This document shows positions 34,633 through 42,986 of a stretch of DNA of 64,000 nucleotides, piece after piece. The first letter of the stretch is position 1. Each line of letters opens with the position of its first letter. The position numbers and the translations under genes were made by a program. The notes beneath the pieces are model-generated. The model made no database searches and was not told the DNA's origin. It worked only from the letters and a program-made list of their open reading frames with translations. Location of the stretch: the NCBI RefSeq assembly GCF_014490785.1, contig NZ_CP051488.1, forward strand, positions 744,001-808,000, given 5' to 3'. This DNA comes from Kosakonia sp. SMBL-WEM22 (GTDB lineage: Bacteria; Pseudomonadota; Gammaproteobacteria; Enterobacterales; Enterobacteriaceae).

Positions 34633-34639
34633 TTTTGCC

Positions 34640-34672
34640 TGCCGGGCGGGGGTATGCCTGCCCGGCATTTTT
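34640..34672 (+). terminator. Terminator of the deo operon
   Basis: TGCCGGGC / GCCCGGCA with a 12-base loop is followed by TTTTT, 7 bp beyond the deoD stop. Confidence 0.85.
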
Positions 34673-34800
34673 CCCCTGACTATCTATTCATCTTTTGCTG
34701 CATATCTGCACTCTTTTCTTTTTAAATCAAAAGAATAGTGATTGAGAATCTATTCAAGTATCTATTCAGACTCGATACGCGCAGCGCCAGGCGTACTGCT

Positions 34801-35817
34801 TTATCGAATGGCTTGCACGATCCACGCCGACAGCTCGCGCAGTTCCTGCTGCTGCTGCGGGAAATCTACCAGTAGCGCGTCGCACACCTGCGCCAGCGTA
34901 TCGGCGCGATAGAGGCAGCCCTGCAAACGTGCCGCCAGCGCTTCCAGCGGTGCCGGGTTCAGGCTGTCGGTAAAGATCTGCGTGCGGGTGATGTGCCCTT
35001 TTTCGACATCAAAATGCAGCTCCACGCCGCCCCAGGTAAAACGCTCATCCAGCAAATGACTGAAGGCCGGGGCCTGGCCGAAGTTCCACTCCCAACTGCT
35101 CTGGCGGGCAAAGGTCTCGGCAAAGTTCGGCAGATCCGGCGTTTTGTCCGGCGAGATAATTTCGGCCTCGACACGTTCGCCATAGTGCTCAAAGAAGGCT
35201 TCGGTAACGGCGGCGCAAATCTGCTGATGAGTGATGCCCGGCAGCAGATCGACCAGATTCGCCACCCGACCGCGCACGGAGGTGATGCCTTTGGCCTGCA
35301 ACTTCTTCTTATCCGGATTGAGATAGTTGGCCAGACGGCTGAGATCGGCGTTAAGCAGCAGCGTGCCGTGATGAAAGCCGCGATCCGGCGTTTCGCGATA
35401 GGCCGAGCCGGAGATTTTACGATCCCCCTCGCTGGTTTTGACCACCAGGTCGTTGCGCCCGGAGGCGTCCGCGTTAATGCCCAGCGCCTGTAGCGCATGA
35501 AGCACAATGCTCGTGGAGACGGTTTTGTCATACTCCGGCTTGCCGGCCATGAAGGTAAAACAGGTATTACCGAGATCGTGGAACACCGCGCCGCCGCCGC
35601 TGCTGCGCCTTGCCAGCCGCACGTTATCCTCTTCCATGCGGCGGGTGTTGCACTCTTTCCACGGATTCTGCGCCCGGCCAATCACCACCGTATCGGCGTT
35701 GCGCCAGAGAAACAGTACCCGCTGCGTGGCGGGCATCTGGCGAAAAATCGACTCTTCAACCGCCAGGTTAAACCACGGATCGTAAGAGTCGGAGATAAGA
35801 AGACGAAGCGTCGACAT
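34801..35817 (-). CDS. lplA: Lipoate-protein ligase A
   Basis: 338 residues, as in E. coli. BPL/LplA fold: the lipoyl-AMP binding loop RRSSGGGAVFHD (70-81), the NDLVVK lysine, and GSAYRETPDRGFHHGTLLLN, followed by the C-terminal accessory domain. It activates scavenged lipoate with ATP and attaches it to lipoyl domains of 2-oxoacid dehydrogenases. It lies 50 bp downstream of ytjB on the same strand. Confidence 0.96.
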   Translation of the reverse strand: MSTLRLLISDSYDPWFNLAVEESIFRQMPATQRVLFLWRNADTVVIGRAQNPWKECNTRRMEEDNVRLARRSSGGGAVFHDLGNTCFTFMAGKPEYDKTVSTSIVLHALQALGINADASGRNDLVVKTSEGDRKISGSAYRETPDRGFHHGTLLLNADLSRLANYLNPDKKKLQAKGITSVRGRVANLVDLLPGITHQQICAAVTEAFFEHYGERVEAEIISPDKTPDLPNFAETFARQSSWEWNFGQAPAFSHLLDERFTWGGVELHFDVEKGHITRTQIFTDSLNPAPLEALAARLQGCLYRADTLAQVCDALLVDFPQQQQELRELSAWIVQAIR

Positions 35818-35867
35818 AGGCGATATCCTTGCTAAAAAATCAGGGGGCGTACGGGAAGCCGCTACGG

Positions 35868-36512
35868 CTACTCTCTCATTTCCTGCTCATCCTCTTCCGG
35901 CACTGCTTTGTTCGCCGTCAGCAAGAAGGGGGATTGCTGCCAGCGGGTGCGTTTACCCTGCAACAGGGTGCGCGTCAGCACCACGCCAATCGCCAGGGAG
36001 AGCAGCAGCATCAGACGCAGAATATTGGTGGTGTTATCCACCTGTTTGGCCTCTGTCGCCAGCGTGTGAGTATCGAGCGTCAGGCGCAAATAACCCAGCG
36101 GGCCGCTTTTGCCCTGAATAGGCTCGACGATCTGCTGATTGAAGTAGGCCCCCGCTTTTTTGCCATCCAGCGCTAACCGATCACGCACCTCAATACTCTC
36201 ACCGGCGCGCGCCACCAGATCACCCTGGGCATCGTAGACGCTGGCATCCAGAATGCGGCTCTCTTCCGTCAGCGGGCTTAAGATGGCGGCGATGCGTTTT
36301 TCATCGGGGTTTTCGGTGCGCATCAGTGGAGTGAGATTGAGCGTCACCTGGCGGGCCAGGGTTCTCGCCAGCTCTTCAAACTGCGGATTTCGCTGGCGCT
36401 GATGCTTCTGGCTGAACCAGGAGGCACCCTGCATCAGTGCCACCAACAGCGCCAGACAGATAAGGACAATCACGGCGCGATGCAGCCGAAATTTAAGTTT
36501 TGCGCGACTCAT
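35868..36512 (-). CDS. ytjB: Membrane protein YtjB (Smp)
   Basis: 214 residues, the E. coli YtjB length. TM1 (about 12-30) with the basic N-terminus MSRAKLKFRLHR, a periplasmic domain of about 130 residues, then TM2 near 170-188 (ILRLMLLLSLAIGVVLT) and a basic cytosolic tail. The layout resembles a sensor without an output domain. Function unknown. Divergent from serB and likely co-transcribed with lplA. Confidence 0.92.
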   Translation of the reverse strand: MSRAKLKFRLHRAVIVLICLALLVALMQGASWFSQKHQRQRNPQFEELARTLARQVTLNLTPLMRTENPDEKRIAAILSPLTEESRILDASVYDAQGDLVARAGESIEVRDRLALDGKKAGAYFNQQIVEPIQGKSGPLGYLRLTLDTHTLATEAKQVDNTTNILRLMLLLSLAIGVVLTRTLLQGKRTRWQQSPFLLTANKAVPEEDEQEMRE

Positions 36513-36630
36513 GTGTCACCTGTTGTAAATTTGATGCTTAATGTTGCCAGAAGCGTTGAATACAAGGTAGCCTCTTGCGTTATTTTCCCCTCCGGTGCTT
36601 TCTGGCGCGAACGTTTTTACAGGAGCTTTA

Positions 36631-37602
36631 ATGCCTAACAGTCTGACCTGGTGCGACCTGCCCGATGATGTTTCTCAGTGGCCGGGATTGCCGCTCTCTC
36701 TTAGTGGTGATGAGGTGATGCCTCTCGATTATCACGCTGGTCGCAGCGGCTGGTTGCTCTATAGCCGGAGCCTTGATAAGCAGCGTCTGACCACCTATCA
36801 GCGCAAGCTGGGTGCCGCAATGGTGATTGTTGCCGCCTGGAGCGTGGATGAGTATCAGGTGATTCGCCTGGCAGGCTCGCTAACGCCGCGCGCAACGCGC
36901 CTGGCGCACGATGAGGGCATGGATGTCGCGCCGCTCGGTAAAATCCCGCACCTGCGCTCGCCAGGGCTGCTGGTGATGGATATGGACTCCACCGCCATCC
37001 AGATTGAGTGCATCGATGAGATCGCCAAACTGGCCGGTACCGGTGAACTTGTTGCTGAAGTGACCGAGCGCGCAATGCGCGGTGAGCTCGATTTCACCGC
37101 CAGCCTGCGCAGCCGTGTGGCGACCTTAAAAGGGGCGGATGCTGCTATCCTGCATCAGGTGCGCGACAATCTGCCGCTGATGCCGGGTCTGGTGCAGCTG
37201 GTGTTAAAACTGGAAACCCTCGGCTGGAAAGTGGCGATTGCCTCGGGCGGGTTTACCTTTTTTGCTGACTACCTGCGCGACAAGCTACATTTGACCGCGG
37301 CGGTCTCAAATCAGCTGGAGATTGTTGACGGGAAATTTACCGGCCAGGTGCTGGGCGATATCGTCGACGCGCAGTACAAAGCGAAAACGCTGAAGCTGCT
37401 GGCTGAAGAGTATGAGATCGCTGCGGATCAGACCGTGGCGATTGGCGATGGCGCGAACGATCTTCCGATGATCAAATCCGCCGGGCTTGGCATCGCGTTT
37501 CACGCCAAACCGACTGTGAATGAGAAGGCGGAAGTGACTATTCGCCACGCCGACCTGATGGGCGTCTTTTGTATCCTTTCCGGCAGTATTAATAAGAAGT
37601 AG
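36631..37602 (+). CDS. serB: Phosphoserine phosphatase
   Basis: 323 residues from ATG 36631 with AGGAG upstream (E. coli 322). An N-terminal ACT-like region precedes a HAD phosphatase: motif I MDMDSTAIQIECIDE with D117 and D119, ASGGFTFF, and IGDGANDLPM. It performs the last step of serine synthesis, phosphoserine to serine. It starts the serB-radA-nadR gene run; radA follows after 8 bp. Confidence 0.96.
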   Translation: MPNSLTWCDLPDDVSQWPGLPLSLSGDEVMPLDYHAGRSGWLLYSRSLDKQRLTTYQRKLGAAMVIVAAWSVDEYQVIRLAGSLTPRATRLAHDEGMDVAPLGKIPHLRSPGLLVMDMDSTAIQIECIDEIAKLAGTGELVAEVTERAMRGELDFTASLRSRVATLKGADAAILHQVRDNLPLMPGLVQLVLKLETLGWKVAIASGGFTFFADYLRDKLHLTAAVSNQLEIVDGKFTGQVLGDIVDAQYKAKTLKLLAEEYEIAADQTVAIGDGANDLPMIKSAGLGIAFHAKPTVNEKAEVTIRHADLMGVFCILSGSINKK

Positions 37603-37610
37603 AGGTGAAT

Positions 37611-38993
37611 GTGGCGAAAGCTCCAAAACGTGCGTTTGTCTGTAATGAGTGCGGCGCTGATTATCCGCGCTGGCAGGGGCAATGTAGCGCCTGCCACGCC
37701 TGGAACACCATTACCGAAGTGCGCGTGGCCGCTTCGCCAACCGTTGCGCGCAACGAGCGCCTCTCCGGCTATGCGGGCAGCGCGGGCGTGTCGAAGGTGC
37801 AAAAGCTCTCCGACATTAGCCTCGAAGCGTTGCCGCGCTTCTCCACCGGTTTTAAAGAGTTTGACCGCGTCCTCGGCGGCGGCGTGGTGCCCGGCAGCGC
37901 CATTCTGATTGGTGGTAATCCAGGTGCCGGGAAATCGACGCTGCTGTTACAGACGCTCTGCAAGCTTTCCGAGCAGATGAAAACGCTCTATGTCACCGGT
38001 GAAGAGTCATTACAGCAGGTCGCAATGCGCGCCCACCGTTTAGGGCTGCCGACCGCTAACCTCAATATGCTCTCGGAGACCAGCATCGAGCAGATCTGTA
38101 TGATCGCCGAAGAGGAGAAGCCGCGCCTGATGGTGATCGACTCCATTCAGGTGATGCACATGGCGGATATCCAGTCCTCGCCCGGCAGTGTCGCGCAGGT
38201 GCGCGAAACCGCGGCGTATCTCACCCGTTTTGCCAAAACCCGTGACGTGGCGATTGTGATGGTTGGCCACGTGACGAAAGATGGCTCGCTGGCGGGGCCG
38301 AAAGTACTTGAACACTGTATCGACTGTTCGGTGCTGCTCGATGGCGATGCCGACTCCCGCTTCCGCACGCTGCGCAGCCATAAAAACCGCTTCGGCGCGG
38401 TGAATGAGCTTGGCGTTTTCGCCATGACCGAGCAGGGGCTGCGCGAAGTGAGCAACCCGTCTGCCATCTTCCTTAGCCGTGGGGATGAAGTGACCTCTGG
38501 CAGTTCGGTGATGGTGGTCTGGGAAGGGACGCGCCCGCTGCTGGTGGAGATCCAGGCGCTGGTCGATCACTCGATGATGTCGAACCCGCGCCGCGTGGCG
38601 GTAGGGCTTGAGCAGAACCGTCTGGCCATTTTACTGGCGGTGCTGCACCGCCACGGCGGTTTGCAGATGGCGGACCAGGATGTGTTTGTCAATGTGGTCG
38701 GCGGGGTGAAAGTGACGGAAACCAGCGCCGACTTAGCGCTGCTGCTGGCGATGGTCTCCAGCCTGCGCGATCGCCCGCTGCCGCAGGATTTGGTAGTTTT
38801 CGGTGAGGTCGGTCTGGCCGGTGAGATCCGCCCGGTACCGAGCGGCCAGGAGCGTATCTCAGAAGCGGCGAAACACGGTTTTCGCCGGGCGATTGTTCCG
38901 GCGGCAAACGTGCCGAAAAAGGTGCCGGAAGGTATGCAGATCTTTGGCGTGAAGAAGCTCGCCGATGCGCTAAGCGTCTTTGACGACTTATAA
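37611..38993 (+). CDS. radA: DNA repair protein RadA (Sms)
   Basis: 460 residues with a GTG start at 37611 (AGAGGT four bases upstream); the GTG at 37605 would add two residues. An N-terminal zinc finger with C11, C14, C25, C28 precedes a RecA-like ATPase with Walker A GGNPGAGKST (101-110) and the RadA motif KNRFG in RSHKNRFGAVNE. The C-terminal domain is Lon-protease-like (VFVNVVGGVKVTETSADLAL) without an active serine-lysine pair evident. It drives branch migration of recombination intermediates. Confidence 0.96.
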   Translation: MAKAPKRAFVCNECGADYPRWQGQCSACHAWNTITEVRVAASPTVARNERLSGYAGSAGVSKVQKLSDISLEALPRFSTGFKEFDRVLGGGVVPGSAILIGGNPGAGKSTLLLQTLCKLSEQMKTLYVTGEESLQQVAMRAHRLGLPTANLNMLSETSIEQICMIAEEEKPRLMVIDSIQVMHMADIQSSPGSVAQVRETAAYLTRFAKTRDVAIVMVGHVTKDGSLAGPKVLEHCIDCSVLLDGDADSRFRTLRSHKNRFGAVNELGVFAMTEQGLREVSNPSAIFLSRGDEVTSGSSVMVVWEGTRPLLVEIQALVDHSMMSNPRRVAVGLEQNRLAILLAVLHRHGGLQMADQDVFVNVVGGVKVTETSADLALLLAMVSSLRDRPLPQDLVVFGEVGLAGEIRPVPSGQERISEAAKHGFRRAIVPAANVPKKVPEGMQIFGVKKLADALSVFDDL

Positions 38994-39022
38994 TTGGCTT
39001 ATCACTTTTGCAGGAGGCAACG

Positions 39023-40249
39023 ATGTCGTCATTCGACTACTTAAAAACCGCCATTCGCCAGAAGGGCTGCACGCTGCAGCAGGTCGCGGATGCCAGCGGC
39101 ATGACCAAAGGCTACTTAAGCCAGCTGCTGAATGCCAAAATCAAAAGCCCCAGCGCGCAAAAGCTGGAGGCGCTGCACCGTTTCCTCGGCCTGGATTTTC
39201 CACGCCGTGAGAAGAATATTGGCGTGGTGTTCGGTAAGTTTTACCCGCTGCACACCGGCCATATCTACCTGATCCAGCGCGCCTGCAGCCAGGTTGACGA
39301 GCTGCATATCATCCTCGGGTATGATGAAACCCGCGATCGCGCGCTGTTTGAAGAGAGCGCAATGTCGCAGCAGCCGACGGTGAGCGACCGCCTGCGCTGG
39401 CTGCTGCAAACCTTTAAGTACCAGAAAAATATCCGCATCCATGCGTTTAATGAAGAGGGGATGGAGCCCTATCCTCACGGTTGGGACGTCTGGAGCAACG
39501 GCATCAAAGCCTTTATGGCGGAAAAGGGCATTACGCCGAACTGGATCTACACCTCTGAAGCCGCCGATGCGCCGCAATATTTGCAGCATCTCGGCACGGA
39601 AGCGGTGCTGGTCGATCCCGAGCGCACCTTTATGAACATCAGCGGCTCACAAATTCGTGAAAACCCGTTCCGCTACTGGGAGTACATTCCGACGGAAGTA
39701 AAACCCTTCTTTGTGCGCACGGTGGCGATTCTTGGCGGCGAGTCGAGCGGCAAATCGACGCTGGTGAACAAGCTTGCCAATATCTTCAACACCACCAGCG
39801 CCTGGGAGTTTGGCCGCGATTACGTCTTCTCCCATCTCGGCGGGGATGAGATTGCGCTGCAATATTCCGACTACGACAAAATTGCTCTCGGCCATGCGCA
39901 ATACATCGATTTCGCGGTGAAGTACGCTAATAAAGTCGCCTTTATTGATACCGACTTTGTCACCACCCAGGCCTTCTGTAAAAAGTATGAGGGGCGCGAG
40001 CACCCCTTTGTGCAGGCGTTGATCGATGAGTATCGCTTTGATCTGGTGATCCTGCTTGAAAACAACACGCCGTGGATCAACGATGGCCTGCGCAGCCTTG
40101 GCAGCTCTGTCGATCGCCGTGAGTTTCAGAACCTGCTGGTCTCGATGCTGGAAGCGAATAATATCGACTACGTTCGCGTGGAAGAGGCTGATTACGACTC
40201 ACGTTTCCTGCAGTGCGTTGGCCTGGTAAAACGGCTGATGGGCGCGTAG
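39023..40249 (+). CDS. nadR: Trifunctional NAD regulator/NMN adenylyltransferase/ribosylnicotinamide kinase NadR
   Basis: 408 residues from ATG 39023 with AGGAGG upstream (E. coli 410). An N-terminal Xre-type helix-turn-helix (about 7-60, TLQQVADASGMTKGYLSQLL) represses NAD biosynthesis genes; the middle domain has the nucleotidyltransferase motif GKFYPLHTGH (71-80) and ISGSQIRENP; the C-terminal kinase has a P-loop GGESSGKS (238-245). Its last 51 bp overlap a gene on the other strand (see 40199-40783). Confidence 0.96.
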   Translation: MSSFDYLKTAIRQKGCTLQQVADASGMTKGYLSQLLNAKIKSPSAQKLEALHRFLGLDFPRREKNIGVVFGKFYPLHTGHIYLIQRACSQVDELHIILGYDETRDRALFEESAMSQQPTVSDRLRWLLQTFKYQKNIRIHAFNEEGMEPYPHGWDVWSNGIKAFMAEKGITPNWIYTSEAADAPQYLQHLGTEAVLVDPERTFMNISGSQIRENPFRYWEYIPTEVKPFFVRTVAILGGESSGKSTLVNKLANIFNTTSAWEFGRDYVFSHLGGDEIALQYSDYDKIALGHAQYIDFAVKYANKVAFIDTDFVTTQAFCKKYEGREHPFVQALIDEYRFDLVILLENNTPWINDGLRSLGSSVDRREFQNLLVSMLEANNIDYVRVEEADYDSRFLQCVGLVKRLMGA

Positions 40250-40783
40250 GGCGCGCGCTCTGGCCGGCTTGCTGCATGCGCTCTCCGGCCAGAAACCGCG
40301 TAAATGAGAGAGCGTTTTCCAGCGCATATGCACCTGCGCCAGCGCGGCAATCGAGCGCAGGTTCACTTTGCGCAGCAGATTATATTTGTGGGTGCTCAGG
40401 GTTTTGCTGTCCAGCTCGCCATAATCAAAAATCCCGTTTTGATACTCGCTATTCATCACATACGTCAGTATGGCCCGCTCTTTGCGCGTGAGGAGCAGTG
40501 ACGGCGGCGTATATTTACGCTGACGCCAGGGGCGATATTTCAACTGAATCGGTAGCGCTTTTATAGCGATGCGCTTTTCGATTTTAAAAAAGGGCTGTAA
40601 TAAAAATTGCTCGAAAGAGTGGTCGCCAGACATAATCGTTTTTAACGTTGGCAGTGTGGTCATAATCAGAAAGTGATTATCAAAATCGACGATCGCATCC
40701 TCTTCGGCAAGATTAAGTAGCCCCTGATCTAACAGCGCCCGTAGCCCGCACGCCAGGAAGCTATCGTCTGTAATGATGTGCAT
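40199..40783 (-). CDS. LuxR-type helix-turn-helix regulator
   Basis: 194 residues from the ATG at 40781-40783, preceded by AAGGAAG. The N-terminal 90 residues (DDSFLACGLRALLDQG; AIVDFDNHFLIMTTLP) look like a degenerate receiver, and LLLTRKERAILTYVM (about 97-111) with SKTLSTHKYNLLRKVNLRS forms a LuxR C-terminal motif, similar in plan to YjjQ and BglJ. The arginine-rich tail runs antisense to the nadR 3' end for 51 bp, so the true stop may be unusually late relative to the ancestral protein. Not in this place in E. coli. Targets unknown. Confidence 0.75.
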   Translation of the reverse strand: MHIITDDSFLACGLRALLDQGLLNLAEEDAIVDFDNHFLIMTTLPTLKTIMSGDHSFEQFLLQPFFKIEKRIAIKALPIQLKYRPWRQRKYTPPSLLLTRKERAILTYVMNSEYQNGIFDYGELDSKTLSTHKYNLLRKVNLRSIAALAQVHMRWKTLSHLRGFWPESACSKPARARALRAHQPFYQANALQET

Positions 40784-41062
40784 GAGAGGGCTTCCTTTAC
40801 TGCCTGTTGCGAGGAAGCAAAATGGTAGCGACTGGCTGTAGCGTTATTCAAGATGCGGCTTTTTTAGCGAAAGCTAAAACAGATAGTCTGTCGATATTAA
40901 TTGTGCAGTTATTTCTGCTGTGGGTTAGCGCTGCCTGATGTGCTTTGTTTTTATTTTATTTTTATGGCGAATATAACGAGTTAACTTATTCGGTGTGAAT
41001 AACAGAAAAACAAAAATACTTTTTTAGCGCGGGAAAGAAGAGGAATTTGCTGAGGGTTTGTG
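40784..41062. other. AT-rich spacer upstream of the LuxR-type gene
   Basis: About 280 bp between the LuxR-type gene start and the ettA terminator, with AT-rich blocks at 40890-41020 such as TTTTTATTTTATTTTTATGG. It should contain the regulator promoter. No operator or RNA gene could be assigned. Confidence 0.5.
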
Positions 41063-41096
41063 GAAAAAGGGAGCGAATGGGTTTCCCCATTCGCTC
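41063..41096 (-). terminator. Rho-independent terminator of ettA
   Basis: An 11-bp perfect stem GAGCGAATGGG / CCCATTCGCTC with a 4-base loop is followed on the minus strand by CCTTTTT, just beyond the ettA stop. Confidence 0.9.
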
Positions 41097-41102
41097 TGTT
41101 TA

Positions 41103-42770
41103 TTACTTGGTAATACGTTTGTACTTGATACGCTTCGGCTCCAGCGCTTCGGCGCCCAGCGTGCGTTTCTTGTACTCTTCGTATTCGGTGAAGTTTCCTT
41201 CGAAGAACTCGACTTTGCCCTCATCCTGGTAATCCAGAATGTGGGTGGCGATACGGTCAAGGAACCAACGGTCGTGCGAGATAACCATCGCGCAGCCCGG
41301 GAACTCCAGCAGGGCGTTTTCCAGCGCGCGCAGGGTTTCGATATCCAGGTCGTTGGTCGGTTCATCGAGCAGCAGCATGTTGCCGCCAACCTGCAGCAGC
41401 TTCGCCAGGTGCAGACGACCGCGCTCACCGCCGGAGAGTTCGCCAACGCGTTTGCCCTGGTCGGTGCCTTTAAAGTTAAAGCGGCCAACATAGGCACGGC
41501 TTGGCATCTCGGTGTTGCCGATACGCATGATATCCAGCCCGCCGGAGACTTCTTCCCAGACGGTTTTGTTGTTATCCATCGCGTCACGGAACTGGTCAAC
41601 AGAGGCCAGTTTCACCGTTTCACCGAGGGTGATGGTACCGGCATCAGGCTGCTCCTGACCGGACATCATGCGGAACAGCGTCGATTTACCAGCACCGTTC
41701 GGGCCGATAATGCCAACGATGGCGCCTTTCGGTACGGAGAAGGAGAGGTTATCGATCAGCTGGCGGTCGCCATAGGCTTTGCACAGGTTGCTGACCTCGA
41801 CCACTTTATCGCCCAGACGCGCGCCTGGTGGAATAAAGAGTTCGTTGGTTTCGTTACGTTTCTGGTACTCGGTGCTGTTAAGTTCTTCAAAGCGAGCCAG
41901 ACGGGCTTTGCCCTTCGACTGACGGCCTTTCGCGCCCTGGCGAACCCACTCCAGCTCTTTCTCAATGGATTTACGGCGAGCCGCTTCCTGAGAAGCTTCC
42001 TGCGCCAGGCGTTGATCTTTCTGCTCCAGCCAGGAGGAGTAGTTGCCTTCCCACGGAATCCCTTCACCGCGGTCAAGCTCGAGGATCCAGCCCGCAACGT
42101 TATCGAGGAAGTAACGGTCGTGGGTAATCGCCACCACGGTGCCTTCGAAGTCGTGCAGGAAGCGTTCCAGCCAGGCAACGGATTCGGCGTCCAGGTGGTT
42201 GGTTGGTTCGTCGAGCAGCAGCATGTCCGGCTTTTCCAGCAGCAGACGGCACAGCGCGACGCGGCGGCGTTCACCCCCGGAGAGATTGGCGATTTTCGCA
42301 TCCCAGTCCGGCAGACGCAGCGCATCGGCGGCGCGCTCAAGCTGCACGTTCAGGTTGTGACCGTCGTGCGCCTGAATAATCTCTTCCAGCTTGCCCTGCT
42401 CAGCGGCGAGCTTATCGAAATCTGCCTCTGGCTCAGCGTAGAGTGCGTAAACTTCATCCAGACGTTTCAGCGCGTTAACCACTTCAGAAAGGGCTTCTTC
42501 AACCGATTCACGAACCGTCTGCTCAGGATTGAGCTGCGGCTCCTGCGGCAGGTAACCGATTTTAATGCCCGGTTGCGCGCGCGCTTCCCCTTCGATGTCG
42601 GTATCAATACCGGCCATGATGCGCAGCAGCGTCGATTTACCGGCACCGTTAAGGCCGAGTACGCCGATCTTTGCGCCAGGGAAGAAACTGAGGGAGATAT
42701 TTTTCAGAATATGACGTTTCGGCGGAACAACTTTGCCGACACGGTGCATGGTATATACGAATTGAGCCAC
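41103..42770 (-). CDS. ettA: Energy-dependent translational throttle protein EttA (ABC-F)
   Basis: 555 residues, as in E. coli. It has two ABC ATPase domains without membrane spans: Walker A GLNGAGKST (39-47) and GPNGAGKST in the second half, signatures LSGGERRRVAL and LSGGERGRLHL, and two DEPTNxLD Walker B motifs. The arm and P-site tRNA-interaction linker lie between them. EttA binds the ribosomal E site and gates entry into elongation according to the ATP/ADP ratio. A 587-codon open frame on the other strand is a shadow. Confidence 0.96.
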   Translation of the reverse strand: MAQFVYTMHRVGKVVPPKRHILKNISLSFFPGAKIGVLGLNGAGKSTLLRIMAGIDTDIEGEARAQPGIKIGYLPQEPQLNPEQTVRESVEEALSEVVNALKRLDEVYALYAEPEADFDKLAAEQGKLEEIIQAHDGHNLNVQLERAADALRLPDWDAKIANLSGGERRRVALCRLLLEKPDMLLLDEPTNHLDAESVAWLERFLHDFEGTVVAITHDRYFLDNVAGWILELDRGEGIPWEGNYSSWLEQKDQRLAQEASQEAARRKSIEKELEWVRQGAKGRQSKGKARLARFEELNSTEYQKRNETNELFIPPGARLGDKVVEVSNLCKAYGDRQLIDNLSFSVPKGAIVGIIGPNGAGKSTLFRMMSGQEQPDAGTITLGETVKLASVDQFRDAMDNNKTVWEEVSGGLDIMRIGNTEMPSRAYVGRFNFKGTDQGKRVGELSGGERGRLHLAKLLQVGGNMLLLDEPTNDLDIETLRALENALLEFPGCAMVISHDRWFLDRIATHILDYQDEGKVEFFEGNFTEYEEYKKRTLGAEALEPKRIKYKRITK

Positions 42771-42986
42771 GGTGGACTTCGCCTCTTTGTTATGAGTAGT
42801 GCATTTAACAGCGGAGTGTAGCCGTTTTCGCGCGCTAATCCCAGCCAGCTGCGTTCACACTGTTAAATCACGCCAGAAAGGTAAAAAAGTGTGCGTAACG
42901 TGGCGCGTTAAGGGATGCCCGGTTAGCATTAACCCCTGTATGCGGCATGATGCTGTAAAAATGTGACAGATAAAGAGGAAAGAGCT

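Noticed and set aside
41058..42821. 587-codon open frame antisense to ettA
   Set aside because: It mirrors the ettA coding sequence almost exactly in extent, has no family motif or ribosome site, and ettA on the other strand has all ABC-F motifs. Long antisense frames are common over GC-rich genes.
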